From Planomonospora sp. ID67723 (lineage in GTDB: Bacteria; Actinomycetota; Actinomycetes; Streptosporangiales; Streptosporangiaceae), in the NCBI RefSeq assembly GCF_015711605.1, contig NZ_JABTEZ010000001.1, positions 2,074,001 to 2,138,000 of the forward strand: a stretch of DNA of 64,000 nt, written 5' to 3'. Below the pieces are notes generated by a model that did no database searches, was not told the DNA's origin, and saw only the letters and a list, made by a program, of their open reading frames with translations. Below are positions 9,129 through 17,952 of the stretch, one piece after another; position 1 is the stretch's first letter; each line of letters begins with the position of its first letter. Both the position numbers and the translations under genes were made by a program.

Positions 9129-10288
9129 TCTCGTACCTGCCTTTCCAGGGTGTCGAGGTGCCGGGCCAGGGCCACGAGCCCCGCGTCGTCTCCTGGTGCC
9201 GCGCCGTACAGTACGGCCCCCGCCTGCTGAGCATCTTGCCCGGTCCGCATGGCGACGGCGGCCACGACCCCCGCGGGAGTGACATCTCCGGCCAGCCCGA
9301 GACGCGGGACGATCCGGTCGAGGGCCGCGGCCCGCAGAGCCGCCGCCGCCCGGTCGCGGGCTCCGTGGGACCGGTAGAGGCGTCCCCTGCCCTCCACGGT
9401 CTCGGCCGCGCGCACGACGACCGGCAGCCGCTCGGCGACCACCGGGCCGAGCCTGCGGGCCCGCCAGAACGCGACCAGCACGACGGCCACGAGAAGCTGC
9501 ACGGCGGCCCACTTGACCCCGGCGGGGACGAGGTCGGCGAAGGAGGTCTCACCGTCGGCCGGACCGGCCTGCGGGAACGTCGGCGCCAGCCAGACCACGA
9601 CCGGCCGGGAGCCGGCCAGGTTCATCGCGAGGGCGGCGTCGCCCTCCTCGGCCAGCCTCCGGTTGGTCATGAACTCGCCGGAGCCGAGGACGGTGACGGT
9701 CCTGCCGCCGTCGGTGTAGCCGATCAGGCCGCCGCCGTAGCAGCTCGACGCCCCGGGAGGGGGGTTGTAGGAGACGCCGCCGGTCACGGCGCCGCCCGCC
9801 TTCACCGCGGCCGGCAGTGTGCAGCCCGGCGCGCGCGGCTCCACGTCCGTCAGCGCGCCCGCGGAGACCCCCGGGGCGAGTGCCTGCAGCGCCTCGGTCA
9901 CGGGCTCGACGAGCAGGCGGTCGCCGGGCAGCGTGGCGAGGTCGTCCATCAGCCACCCGGCGGCGAGGAACTCGGTCCTCGTCACCAGCAGCAGCGACTC
10001 GGGAGCGGCCAGCTCCCTGGCCTCGTCGACGCTGCGCGCGGGCCGTATCTCGACGCCCTGGTCACGCAGGAGCTGGGCGAGGGCGTGCGCGCCGGCCGGG
10101 GTCGTCGCCTCGGGGTCGAGGTATCCGCCGGGACGCGGCCGGGACACCAGCACGGTCACCGCGGCGAGCACGATCATGAAGGCCAGGACGCCGAGCACCC
10201 CCCGCCAGCGCCGCCAGAGGTCCTGCGCGCGCGGCGACGTCGGCGCACTCGCGGGCGCGGGTACGGAGACGGACGACTCAGCGGTCAT
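9122..10288 (-). CDS. DUF4350 membrane protein
   Basis: 388 residues. A cytoplasmic Pro/Ala-rich start and membrane helix at about 33-50 (GVLGVLAFMIVLAAVTVLV) lead into the DUF4350 domain (GGYLDPEATTPAGAHALAQLLRDQGVEI), a glutamine-amidotransferase-like extracytoplasmic fold, and a second helix near residue 270 (AAVQLLVAVVLVAFW). Middle gene of the MoxR/DUF58 operon. Its ATG overlaps the DUF4129 stop (ATGA) and its stop overlaps a mini-ORF start. Function unknown; the constant grouping with MoxR, DUF58 and DUF4129 suggests one membrane complex. Confidence 0.88.
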   Translation of the reverse strand: MTAESSVSVPAPASAPTSPRAQDLWRRWRGVLGVLAFMIVLAAVTVLVSRPRPGGYLDPEATTPAGAHALAQLLRDQGVEIRPARSVDEARELAAPESLLLVTRTEFLAAGWLMDDLATLPGDRLLVEPVTEALQALAPGVSAGALTDVEPRAPGCTLPAAVKAGGAVTGGVSYNPPPGASSCYGGGLIGYTDGGRTVTVLGSGEFMTNRRLAEEGDAALAMNLAGSRPVVVWLAPTFPQAGPADGETSFADLVPAGVKWAAVQLLVAVVLVAFWRARRLGPVVAERLPVVVRAAETVEGRGRLYRSHGARDRAAAALRAAALDRIVPRLGLAGDVTPAGVVAAVAMRTGQDAQQAGAVLYGAAPGDDAGLVALARHLDTLERQVRDS

Positions 10289-10914
10289 CGGGACGCTCCC
10301 GACAGCACCGGCCTGGCCTGGCGGAGGAGCTCGTCGAGGGCGGCCATGCGCCGGTAGCCCTCCGCCGTGCCGGGCAGGTCGCCGTAGGTGACGTCGTCGA
10401 AGAGCCTGGCGCCCTCGGCCAGCTCGGCCGCGGCGCCGGGCAGCACCCGGGCGGCCTCGGCGGCCAGCTCGTCCGCGGTGCGGCCGGGCAGGCGTTCGAC
10501 GACGGCCCGGTCCTCCAGGTCACGGGCGATGGCCCGCAGCCGCTCCCTGATCGCCTCGGACCAGCGGCCCGCGGCCGCGTGGGCCTCGGCGACGGCCCGG
10601 TGCTCGGCCGCCGTGCGGGACGGCCCGCCGAACAGCTCGCCGCCGCCGTCGCCGGTGCGGGCACGCGTGGCCCTGCGCGCCATCGACAGGACCGGGAGGG
10701 CGACGCCGAGGATGATCAGGATCAGCAGGATGATCGAGAACCAGCCACCGGGCACGCCGGAGGCGGAGTCGATCAGGTCGCCCAGCCAGTCCCTCGCGCC
10801 TTCGAGGAGCCGGTCCCACCAGGACTCCTTGGGATAGGTCGACTTGGCCAGCTCGCGGGCGGCCGCCTCCTGGGCGGCCTCCCGCGTGATGTCGACCGGG
10901 ACGTCGGAGATCAC
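10285..10914 (-). CDS. DUF4129 membrane protein
   Basis: 209 residues. The GTG at 10914 is chosen because it overlaps the upstream stop as GTGA and the DUF4129 family begins here; the longer open frame upstream is a shadow of the neighbouring gene. Residues 1-55 are extracytoplasmic, helix 58-77 (WFSIILLILIILGVALPVLS) crosses the membrane, and the cytoplasmic C-terminal half is the DUF4129 domain (AGRWSEAIRERLRAIARDLEDR...LPGRTADELA). DUF4129 regions occur at the C-termini of transglutaminase-like membrane proteins beside MoxR and DUF58. No catalytic residues are visible. Confidence 0.87.
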   Translation of the reverse strand: MISDVPVDITREAAQEAAARELAKSTYPKESWWDRLLEGARDWLGDLIDSASGVPGGWFSIILLILIILGVALPVLSMARRATRARTGDGGGELFGGPSRTAAEHRAVAEAHAAAGRWSEAIRERLRAIARDLEDRAVVERLPGRTADELAAEAARVLPGAAAELAEGARLFDDVTYGDLPGTAEGYRRMAALDELLRQARPVLSGASR

Positions 10915-12338
10915 CGGGGCCAGGCTCCCGGGTCCTGGGGCGGGTAGCCGTAGCCCTGATGGCCCTGGGGCGGGGTCCCGTAGCCGTAGGGCTGGGCGCC
11001 CGCGGCGTGGGAGGGGTGCCACAGGTCCTCGGCGGCCGGGCCGTGGACGCCGCGCTGACGGTCCGTGGCGGCGGTCTGGAGCACCAGGTCGAACGCCTCG
11101 CTGCGCATGCGCCGGTCGGCGTAGAGCAGCGCGGTGACGGCGGCGGAGAAGGGGTTGGTGATCGTCCCGGCGATGATGCCGCCCAGCGCGCCCAGCACGA
11201 GGGAGATCGTGAGCCCCGCCTGGATCTCCGAGACATCGGTGGGGGCCGCGAACTGGCCGGCGAGGGAGAACGGCACGCCCACGGCCGCGCCGACCAGGCC
11301 GGCGATGACGGCGGTGAGCAGCAGGATGCCGAAGACGCGCCAGAAGTCCCCCTTGACCAGGCGGAACGACCTGCTGATCGCGGTGAACGCGCCGGCGCGC
11401 TCCAGGACGATCACCGGCCCGGCGAGGCTGAGCTTGGTGTAGAGGAACACCGCGCCGACGATGCCGCCGACGCCGAGGACGAGGCCCACCACGACGGCGA
11501 GGGCGGCCGGGGCGTTCGTCGCGATGAGCACCCCGATCAGCGCGCTCGCCGCCGCGACGAGCGCGATCATGATGCCGAAGACCATGACGACCTGGAGCAG
11601 CGCCAGCCCCAGCAGGGGGAGCACCCGGCCGCGGGTCAGCCGCCAGGCCTGCCCGATGGAGACCGACTCGCCGAACACGGAGCGGCCCAGCACGCTGGTG
11701 AGCATGCCGCTCAGCACGATGATCGCGATCATCTGGAGGACGGCGCCGACGAGGGTGCCCAGGAAGAAGGCGCCGAAGGCGCCGAAGAGCTGCGAGGGGT
11801 CGTTGGCCACCGAGGCGGGGTTGGTGACGATGACGTCCGCCAGGGCGCCCAGGGCCGGGATCTGCACGGCCAGGACGAGGAGCTGGGAGACCGCGGTCAC
11901 CAGCGCCGCCAGGCCCAGGGTGGCCTTGGGGTTGCCCCGGATGAACTGCACCGCGCCGTTGTAGATGTCGCCCAGGGTGAGGGGGCGAAGCGGGATGATG
12001 CCGGGCTTGAGCGCCGGCGGGGCGCCGTAGGAAGGGGCTCCGTAGCCGTAGGGCTGCTGGCCGTAGGGGCCCGGTGCGCCGCCGTAGGGCTGCTGGCCGT
12101 ACGGGCCGGGGGCGCCGCCGTAGGGCTGCTGGCCGCCGTACGGGCCGGGCGGCCCGCCGTACGGGCCGGGCGGCCCGCCGTACGGGTTTCCCGGACCCTG
12201 CGCGGGACCGCCCTGCGGGGCGGTGCCGCCGGAGCCGGGGGTGGCCCACGGCGCCGGCCCCTGGCCGCCGTAGGGCGGAGGCTGGTTGGACGCCCAGCCC
12301 GATGGCGTGTCGGGGTTGAAGCCGTGACCGTCTGACAT
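10911..12338 (-). CDS. DUF7847-like polytopic membrane protein with PYGG-repeat N-terminus
   Basis: 475 residues. The first about 115 are disordered, rich in Pro, Gly, Tyr and Gln, with repeats such as GPYGGPP and GPYGQQPYGGAP. Then LRPLTLGDIYNGAVQFIRGNPK starts a domain with roughly six membrane helices, of the type annotated as glycerophosphoryl diester phosphodiesterase membrane domain (no phosphodiesterase active site). First gene of the operon, with AGGA seven bases before the ATG. It may scaffold the MoxR/DUF58/DUF4129/DUF4350 complex; this is inference. The Tyr-rich tail could mediate weak self-association. Confidence 0.8.
   Translation of the reverse strand: MSDGHGFNPDTPSGWASNQPPPYGGQGPAPWATPGSGGTAPQGGPAQGPGNPYGGPPGPYGGPPGPYGGQQPYGGAPGPYGQQPYGGAPGPYGQQPYGYGAPSYGAPPALKPGIIPLRPLTLGDIYNGAVQFIRGNPKATLGLAALVTAVSQLLVLAVQIPALGALADVIVTNPASVANDPSQLFGAFGAFFLGTLVGAVLQMIAIIVLSGMLTSVLGRSVFGESVSIGQAWRLTRGRVLPLLGLALLQVVMVFGIMIALVAAASALIGVLIATNAPAALAVVVGLVLGVGGIVGAVFLYTKLSLAGPVIVLERAGAFTAISRSFRLVKGDFWRVFGILLLTAVIAGLVGAAVGVPFSLAGQFAAPTDVSEIQAGLTISLVLGALGGIIAGTITNPFSAAVTALLYADRRMRSEAFDLVLQTAATDRQRGVHGPAAEDLWHPSHAAGAQPYGYGTPPQGHQGYGYPPQDPGAWPR
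12045..12190. repeat. 36-bp coding tandem repeats (PYGG/PYGQQ units)
   Basis: Units at 12045-12080 and 12081-12116 (36 bp), 12117-12155 (39 bp) and 12156-12176 (21 bp) share the core GCCGTAGGGCTGCTGG or GCCGTACGGGCCGGG. All are multiples of three, so copy-number change keeps the reading frame of the membrane protein. Confidence 0.85.
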
Positions 12339-12692
12339 ATCCCAATCCTGGCATGAGGGGCCGCTGATTGGGCTGTTCGGGGGGATTGTTCGAGGGGATC
12401 AGAAGGGGTTTCGCGCCCGGGACGGGTGGGATACGCCGCAGGGATGGCCGAGGAGCGGCGTTTACCGCAGACTGTGATGGTGACCGCCTTCTCGCTCGGC
12501 GTCCGAGGTCGCCGAGTCCGGAAGCGGCCATCCGGGGGCGCCGCCGCACACTTCGCGCCGCGCGGGCCTAAAATTCGGCATCCGGACGCCGACCACCTGA
12601 TTGTGTCATCCGGTGGTTGGGCAAGGGTAACCTTCAGTAATCGTGCGGTTTGCCGTGGAAACTCCCTACCTGCGTAAAACGAATGAGGGGCC
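12339..12692. promoter_or_regulatory. 354-bp divergent regulatory region before mtrA
   Basis: No gene is seen. GTAAC (12627-12631) and GTAAT (12637-12641) are direct repeats exactly one helical turn apart, 52-66 bases before the mtrA ATG. MtrA of actinobacteria is known to bind direct repeats of GTAAC/GTCAC type, so this is a candidate autoregulatory site. The rest is GC-rich with an AT-richer stretch around 12570-12690. The mtrA start has a weak GAGGGG close to the ATG. Confidence 0.45.
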
Positions 12693-13370
12693 ATGAAAGG
12701 ACGCGTGCTGGTCGTCGACGACGACGCCGCTCTCGCCGAGATGCTCGGCATCGTGCTGCGCGGAGAGGGCTTCGAACCTTCCTTCGTCTCCGACGGGGAC
12801 AAGGCGCTCGACGCGTTCCGCGACACCCGGCCGGACCTGGTCCTGCTGGACCTGATGCTGCCCGGCGCCGACGGCATCGACGTCTGCCGCCGGATCCGCG
12901 CCGAGTCCGGTGTCCCCATCGTCATGCTGACGGCCAAGAGCGACACCATCGACGTGGTGCTCGGCCTGGAGTCCGGCGCCGACGACTACATCGTCAAGCC
13001 GTTCAAGCCCAAGGAGCTCGTGGCCCGGGTCCGCGCGCGGCTGCGCCGCACCGACGAGCCCACGCCGGAGATCCTGCAGATCGGCGACATCACCATCGAC
13101 GTCGCCGGGCACTCGGTCAAGCGCGGCGAGGAGACCATCAACCTCACGCCGCTCGAGTTCGACCTGCTGGTCGCGCTCGCCCGCAAGCCCCGCCAGGTGT
13201 TCACCCGCGAGGTCCTGCTGGAGCAGGTCTGGGGTTACCGGCACGCGGCCGACACCCGGCTGGTCAACGTGCACGTCCAGCGGCTCCGCGCCAAGATCGA
13301 GAAGGACCCGGAGCACCCGGAGATCGTGGTGACGGTCCGCGGCGTGGGCTACAAGGCCGGCCCGGCCTGA
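12693..13370 (+). CDS. mtrA: Two-component response regulator MtrA
   Basis: 225-residue OmpR/PhoB-type regulator. The receiver domain (1-118) has acidic DDD at 9-11, phospho-acceptor Asp53 (LLDLMLP), Thr80 and Lys102 (VKPF). The winged-helix domain (about 130-222) has PLEFDLLVALARKP and TRLVNVHVQRLRAKIE. The highly conserved sequence and the downstream mtrB and lpqB identify it as MtrA, which controls cell division, peptidoglycan hydrolases, replication timing and, in streptomycetes, development. The divergent MoxR/DUF58 operon is the usual neighbour. Confidence 0.97.
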   Translation: MKGRVLVVDDDAALAEMLGIVLRGEGFEPSFVSDGDKALDAFRDTRPDLVLLDLMLPGADGIDVCRRIRAESGVPIVMLTAKSDTIDVVLGLESGADDYIVKPFKPKELVARVRARLRRTDEPTPEILQIGDITIDVAGHSVKRGEETINLTPLEFDLLVALARKPRQVFTREVLLEQVWGYRHAADTRLVNVHVQRLRAKIEKDPEHPEIVVTVRGVGYKAGPA

Positions 13371-13401
13371 GCTGAGCCCGGCCTTTCCCCCGGACCCCGA
13401 C

Positions 13402-15144
13402 ATGTCCCCCGCGAAGAAGCGCCGCCGTACCCCCCGCCAGCTGGCGCGGGGTGCCCGGCGGCGTACCCGGCGCGCGGCCGGCCGGCTGCGCCGGGTCTTC
13501 TGGCGGTCCCTCCAGCTGCGCGTGGTCACCAGCACGCTGGTCATCTCCATAGCGGTGGTCGCGGTGCTCGGGGTGTTCCTGGAGCAGCAGATCAGCACGG
13601 CCGTGCTGAACGACCGCGAGCGGGCCGCGACGAGCGAGGCGCAGGCCGACCGCAGGGCGGTCCTCGGCTTCCTGACCCAGCCGGAGAGCGAGGCGGCCAA
13701 GCAGTCCGGCGACGCCGGCAAGACGCTCCAGTCCGGCGAGGAGAGCCCGCTCGGCCGGGTGACCGGGGAGCTGGCCAACCGGGCGGGCTCCGCCGGCCGC
13801 TACTCGGTGATCATCCGTAACAGGAGGCTGCCGGGCGCGTTCTTCGGCACCATGAACATCGACGAGCGCAGCGTGACGGAGAAGATGCGCGAGGAGGTGC
13901 TCACGAAGGAGGCGGGCGAGAACGGCTCCTGGTACAGCGAGCTCTACTACAAGGACCGCGGGGGCCGGCCGGTTCCCGGCCTGGTGATCGGCACGCGCCT
14001 GGACACCACGAGCGCCCCCCTGGTCGACGACGGATACGAGATCTACCACCTGGTCCCGCTGGACAAGGAGGAGAAGACCCTCACCTCCGTCCGGCAGATG
14101 CTCGTCGTGGTCGGCGTCGGCCTGGTGCTCCTGCTCGCCGCCATCGCCTTCCTGGTCACCCGCCAGGTGGTCACGCCGGTACGGCTCACGCGACAGGCCG
14201 CGGAGCGGCTGGCCGCCGGGCGGCTGGACGAGCGGCTCAAGGTGCGCGGCGAGGACGACCTCGCCCGTCTGGCCGCCTCCTTCAACGAGATGGCCGCCAA
14301 CCTGGCGCTGAAGATCCACCAGCTGGAGGAGCTCTCCCAGGTGCAGCGGCAGTTCGTCTCCGACGTCTCGCACGAGCTGCGCACCCCGCTGACCACCGTG
14401 CGGATGGCCGCGGACCTGCTCTACGACGCCCGCGAGGACTTCGACCCGATGGCCGCGCGCTCGGCCGAGCTGATGCAGAACCAGCTGGAGCGGTTCGAGT
14501 CGATGCTCGCCGACCTGCTGGAGATCAGCCGCTACGACGCGGGGGCGGCCACGCTCGACGTCGACTCGGTCGACGTCAGGGATGTGGTGCTGCGCGCGGT
14601 CGCCGACTCCGAGGCGCTCGCCGAGCGCCACTCCACCCGCTTCGACCTGCGCCTGCCCGGTGAGCCCTGCATGGCCGAGATGGACAGCCGCCGCGTCGAG
14701 CGCATCCTGCGCAACCTGCTGTTCAACGCGATCGAGCACGGCGAGGGCCGGGACATCGTCGTCTCGGTCGGCGCCGACCGGGACGCGGTGGCGGTGGCCG
14801 TACGGGACCACGGGGTGGGCCTGAAGCCGGGCGAGGAGAACATGGTCTTCGACCGGTTCTGGCGGGCCGACCCCTCCCGGGCGCGGACCATCGGCGGCAC
14901 CGGGCTCGGCCTGGCCATCTCCCGCGAGGACGCGATCCTGCACGGCGGCTGGCTCCAGGCGTGGGGGTCGCCGGGCGAGGGCTCGCAGTTCCGGCTCTCG
15001 CTACCCCGGACGGCCGGGACGGAGCTGAAGGGGTCGCCGCTGCCGCTGGTGCCGCCGGAGGTGGAGATGCGGCGGACGTGGCGGGGGCACATGACGCCCA
15101 TGCTGGCGCCGGCGGCGGCCGACGGGGGACGCGATGCGGAGTAG
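13402..15144 (+). CDS. mtrB: Sensor histidine kinase MtrB
   Basis: 580 residues. A basic N-terminus is followed by membrane helix 1 (about 42-62), an extracytoplasmic sensor loop of about 165 residues, helix 2 (VVVGVGLVLLLAAIAFLVT), a HAMP linker (RQAAERLAAGRLDERL), the dimerisation domain with phospho-His324 (FVSDVSHELRTPLTTV), and a HATPase domain with NLLFNAIEHGEG, DHGVGL and GGTGLGLAIS. It phosphorylates MtrA. It lies 31 bases after mtrA and overlaps lpqB by 11 bases, so the three are cotranslated and LpqB can modulate the kinase as in mycobacteria. Confidence 0.97.
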   Translation: MSPAKKRRRTPRQLARGARRRTRRAAGRLRRVFWRSLQLRVVTSTLVISIAVVAVLGVFLEQQISTAVLNDRERAATSEAQADRRAVLGFLTQPESEAAKQSGDAGKTLQSGEESPLGRVTGELANRAGSAGRYSVIIRNRRLPGAFFGTMNIDERSVTEKMREEVLTKEAGENGSWYSELYYKDRGGRPVPGLVIGTRLDTTSAPLVDDGYEIYHLVPLDKEEKTLTSVRQMLVVVGVGLVLLLAAIAFLVTRQVVTPVRLTRQAAERLAAGRLDERLKVRGEDDLARLAASFNEMAANLALKIHQLEELSQVQRQFVSDVSHELRTPLTTVRMAADLLYDAREDFDPMAARSAELMQNQLERFESMLADLLEISRYDAGAATLDVDSVDVRDVVLRAVADSEALAERHSTRFDLRLPGEPCMAEMDSRRVERILRNLLFNAIEHGEGRDIVVSVGADRDAVAVAVRDHGVGLKPGEENMVFDRFWRADPSRARTIGGTGLGLAISREDAILHGGWLQAWGSPGEGSQFRLSLPRTAGTELKGSPLPLVPPEVEMRRTWRGHMTPMLAPAAADGGRDAE

Positions 15145-16966
15145 GACGGGATCCGTGACAGGGACGGGTGCGAGGGCCGTCAGGACCCTGAGGGCCGCTG
15201 CCCTGGCCCTCGCGGCCCTCGCACTGGTCTGCGCGACGGCGTCCTGCTCCGTCATCCCCACCGGAGTCAGGGCCGGCGCCGTGGAGGACGAGGGCCGCGG
15301 CAACCCGCTCGACCCGCCGTACGCGCGGAGCATCGCCATGCCGCCGAACGACGAGTGGGACCCCGAGAAGATCGTCAGAGGGTTCCTCGCCGCGATGGCG
15401 AGCACCGGCGATCCCGGGCGCACCATCGCGCGCCAGTACCTCACCGACGGCTTCGCCGGGCGATGGAAGCCGTCGGGCGAGGTGACGATCTACCAGCAGG
15501 ACGGCATCGAGGCCGACCGGCCCGTCCCCGACGGCACGGCCGAGGTCCGGGTCACGCTCAAGGGCACCGTCACGGCGACCATCAAGGAAGACGGCCTCTA
15601 CCGGCCGAGCGACGGCGACCTGAGGGAGCCCTTCACCCTGGTCAGGGACGCCAGGAAGCGCTGGCGGATCGACGCGGGGCCCGAGGGGCTGCTGCTGTCG
15701 AAGGCGGACGCCGACCGCGCCTACCGCGAGGCGAACCTCTACTTCCTCGACTCCAAGCGCAAGAGCCTGGTGATCGACCAGGTCCGGCTGCCCGTGAACC
15801 CCGCCTCCACCCTGGCCAAGGCCACGGTCGAGCGACTGCTCGAGGGGGCGAGCGGGTCGCTGGAGGGGGCGGTCCAGACCGCCTTCGCACAGGGCACCCA
15901 GCTCATCGACGTCACCACCGAGAACGACCACGTCGTCGTGAACCTGACCAGGCGGGCGAGCCCCGACGACATCGCAGCGATGTCCGCCCAGCTCTCCTGG
16001 ACGCTCTCCGAGATCGTCAGCGGCTCGCGCTTCGAAGTCCGGGTGAACGGCGAGTCCTACTTCCCCGGCTCCTCGCTGGTGATCGACGCCCAGAAGCAAC
16101 TGGGGTTCGATCCGTGGATGACCCCGCCGGACGTGCGTCCCCTCTACCTGCAGGACGGCACCCTGCGGCAGCTCGGCAAGGAGAACGTCGGCGAGCCCGT
16201 GGCGGGCGAGGCGGGTGCGAAGAAGGGCTCGCGCATCCGCCCGGCGGTCAGCGGGCACGCACTGAAGCAGGTGGCGGCGCTCTCCGGGGACCGCAAGAGC
16301 ATCTCGGTCGTGTCGCTCGTCCAGGACGGGCAGTGGCAGGAGTGGGCGACCGGCAACGAGCTCGTCCCGCCCTCCTGGGACCGCTACCACTCGCTGTGGA
16401 CCGTGACCCATCCGGCGCCCGGGACCTCGGTGGTGCTGCGGCACTACTACGACGAGGTCAAGCGGGAGGTGAAGCAGTTCCGGGTCTCCGCGCACGACCT
16501 GGACGAGGTCGAGGTCACCGCGCTCAAGGTCGCCCGCGACGGCGTGCACGTCGCGGTGGCGGTCAGGGACGCGCGGGGCGACGAGGAGGTCAGGATCGGC
16601 ACCGTCGTCGGCGAGGGGGCCGGCAGCCGCATCGACAACCTGTGGCCGGTGGACCGCGTCGACGACAAGCAGGAGATCAAGGACCTCGCCTGGAAGGACG
16701 GCAAGACCCTCTACGTGCTCACCGGCAAGTCCGAGCTGCTGGAGGCGTCGCTGACCGGGGAGTCCAAGCCCCTGGGCTTCTACGCCCACATCGAGAGCAT
16801 CACCGCCCTGGACCGCGCCCTGCTGGCCGGCGCCGTGGACGACGAGGGCAACCGGCAGATCCTCTACTGGGACTCGGCCAAGTGGCAGCCCCTGGTCAAG
16901 GATGAGAACGGCACCACCGGCTTCACCGAGGACGGCCCGGCCCACCCCGCCTTCCCGCTGGGCTGA
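15134..16966 (+). CDS. lpqB: Lipoprotein LpqB, MtrAB modulator
   Basis: 610 residues. Signal peptide with lipobox TASC (Cys38) anchors it outside the membrane. An N-terminal LpqB domain with NTF2-like features, a GerMN domain (about 195-300: KRKSLVIDQVRLPVNPASTL...DHVVVNLTRRASPDD) and a C-terminal beta-propeller (about 340-610) follow in the usual order. LpqB binds the MtrB sensor domain and affects MtrA phosphorylation. The gene overlaps the mtrB stop, confirming the mtrA-mtrB-lpqB unit. Length is normal for the family. Confidence 0.95.
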   Translation: MRSRTGSVTGTGARAVRTLRAAALALAALALVCATASCSVIPTGVRAGAVEDEGRGNPLDPPYARSIAMPPNDEWDPEKIVRGFLAAMASTGDPGRTIARQYLTDGFAGRWKPSGEVTIYQQDGIEADRPVPDGTAEVRVTLKGTVTATIKEDGLYRPSDGDLREPFTLVRDARKRWRIDAGPEGLLLSKADADRAYREANLYFLDSKRKSLVIDQVRLPVNPASTLAKATVERLLEGASGSLEGAVQTAFAQGTQLIDVTTENDHVVVNLTRRASPDDIAAMSAQLSWTLSEIVSGSRFEVRVNGESYFPGSSLVIDAQKQLGFDPWMTPPDVRPLYLQDGTLRQLGKENVGEPVAGEAGAKKGSRIRPAVSGHALKQVAALSGDRKSISVVSLVQDGQWQEWATGNELVPPSWDRYHSLWTVTHPAPGTSVVLRHYYDEVKREVKQFRVSAHDLDEVEVTALKVARDGVHVAVAVRDARGDEEVRIGTVVGEGAGSRIDNLWPVDRVDDKQEIKDLAWKDGKTLYVLTGKSELLEASLTGESKPLGFYAHIESITALDRALLAGAVDDEGNRQILYWDSAKWQPLVKDENGTTGFTEDGPAHPAFPLG

Positions 16967-17027
16967 GCGGTCCCCGGAGAGCGGGCGGTTCCCCGGTTTT
17001 GTCGGTGGGACCTGGCACTTTGGACCT

Positions 17028-17732
17028 GTGACGACCGCTCTGCTCGACCTGGTCCTGCCGCCCCGCTGCGCCGGATGCGACGCACCCGGCGCGCTCGTCT
17101 GCCCGTCCTGCGCCGAGGAGATCCGCGGCGAGCCCGCCTGCCGGATGCCGGTCCCGGCTCCGCCGGGCCTTCCCGAATGCTGGTCCGCGGCCGAGTACGC
17201 CGGCGCCGCCCGCCGGGCGATCATCTCCTACAAGGAACGCGGCCGCACGGCTCTCGCCCGCCCGCTGGCCGGGGCTCTGGCGCTGACCGTCGGCACCGCG
17301 GTGGGCGGCCACCCCGTGGTCCTCGTCCCGGTGCCCAGCGCCCGCCCGGCCCTGCGGCGGCGCGGGCACGATCCGGTGACGCGGCTGGCGGAGCTGGCGG
17401 CCGGTTACCTGCGGGAGGCCGGCTGGCCGGTGATGGTGGCCGGGATGCTGGCCCACCGCCGCCGCCTGGCCGACCAAGCGGGGCTGAGCTCCCTCCAGAG
17501 GGCCGAGAACCTGGCCTCGGCGTTCAAGGTCGCCGCCGGGTGGGACGGCCTCCTGGCGCGTTCCTGGGAGGGCGCCGGCGTGGTCGTGCTCGTCGACGAC
17601 GTCGTCACCACCGGCGCGACCCTCGCCGAGGCGGCCCGGGCTCTGAGGGAGGCGGGGACGCAGGCTCCGCTCGCGGTGACGCTCGCCGCGACACGCCGGA
17701 GAGGCCGGCCGCGTGAAGGTGACGGAGGGTAA
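17028..17732 (+). CDS. ComF-family phosphoribosyltransferase-like protein
   Basis: 234 residues. GTG 17028 is the start because the family begins here with LLDLVLPPRCAGC; an upstream open extension lies inside lpqB. An N-terminal zinc ribbon has two CxxC pairs (Cys14/17 and Cys25/28). The phosphoribosyltransferase fold carries VPVPSARPALRRRGHDP and the PRPP motif VVLVDDVVTTGATL. In naturally competent bacteria ComFC takes part in DNA uptake; in actinomycetes the role is unproven, and the position right after lpqB is a conserved one. Confidence 0.9.
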   Translation: MTTALLDLVLPPRCAGCDAPGALVCPSCAEEIRGEPACRMPVPAPPGLPECWSAAEYAGAARRAIISYKERGRTALARPLAGALALTVGTAVGGHPVVLVPVPSARPALRRRGHDPVTRLAELAAGYLREAGWPVMVAGMLAHRRRLADQAGLSSLQRAENLASAFKVAAGWDGLLARSWEGAGVVVLVDDVVTTGATLAEAARALREAGTQAPLAVTLAATRRRGRPREGDGG

Positions 17733-17754
17733 AGACCGGTTAAGTTATCGGTCT
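17733..17754 (+). terminator. Hairpin immediately after comF
   Basis: AGACCG (17733-17738) pairs with CGGTCT (17749-17754) around the AT-rich ten-base loop GTTAAGTTAT, one base after the stop codon. The stem is short and no T-run follows, so it could be a weak terminator or an operator. Confidence 0.35.
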
Positions 17755-17863
17755 CCCCGTGCAGTCGCGTCTTCATGTCCCAATCAGGTGCTCGGAGAGG
17801 CTCTGCGGACGCGAGAACCCTTCACGTAAGGGGCGCCGCGCGTACAAAGCGGTCATCCCCGGC

Positions 17864-17898
17864 TAGGAAGAAATCCTAAGAAAATCACACAAAGTGAT
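17864..17898. promoter_or_regulatory. Two adjacent 15-bp dyads upstream of the hpf leader promoter
   Basis: TAGGA-N5-TCCTA spans 17864-17878 and ATCAC-N5-GTGAT spans 17884-17898. Their centres are 20 bases apart, two helical turns, in an AT-rich island that stands out from its surroundings. They end 19 bases before the -35 element, the position of activator sites. I cannot name the regulator. Confidence 0.45.
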
Positions 17899-17917
17899 CC
17901 TCTCGCCGATCGCCAGG

Positions 17918-17946
17918 CTGACATTCGGCCGGGATGCGGATAGCGT
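17918..17946 (+). promoter_or_regulatory. Probable sigma-70-type promoter of the hpf leader RNA
   Basis: CTGACA (17918-17923) and TAGCGT (17941-17946) are separated by 17 bases. TAGCGT is also the -10 of the nagZ-like gene in this window. Transcription would start near 17953, about 300 bases ahead of the hpf ATG, giving a long structured leader. Confidence 0.6.
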
Positions 17947-17952
17947 CGGAGC

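Noticed and set aside
13264-17224. Two long minus-strand frames opposite mtrB and lpqB
   Set aside because: Antisense to strongly conserved genes and without family motifs.
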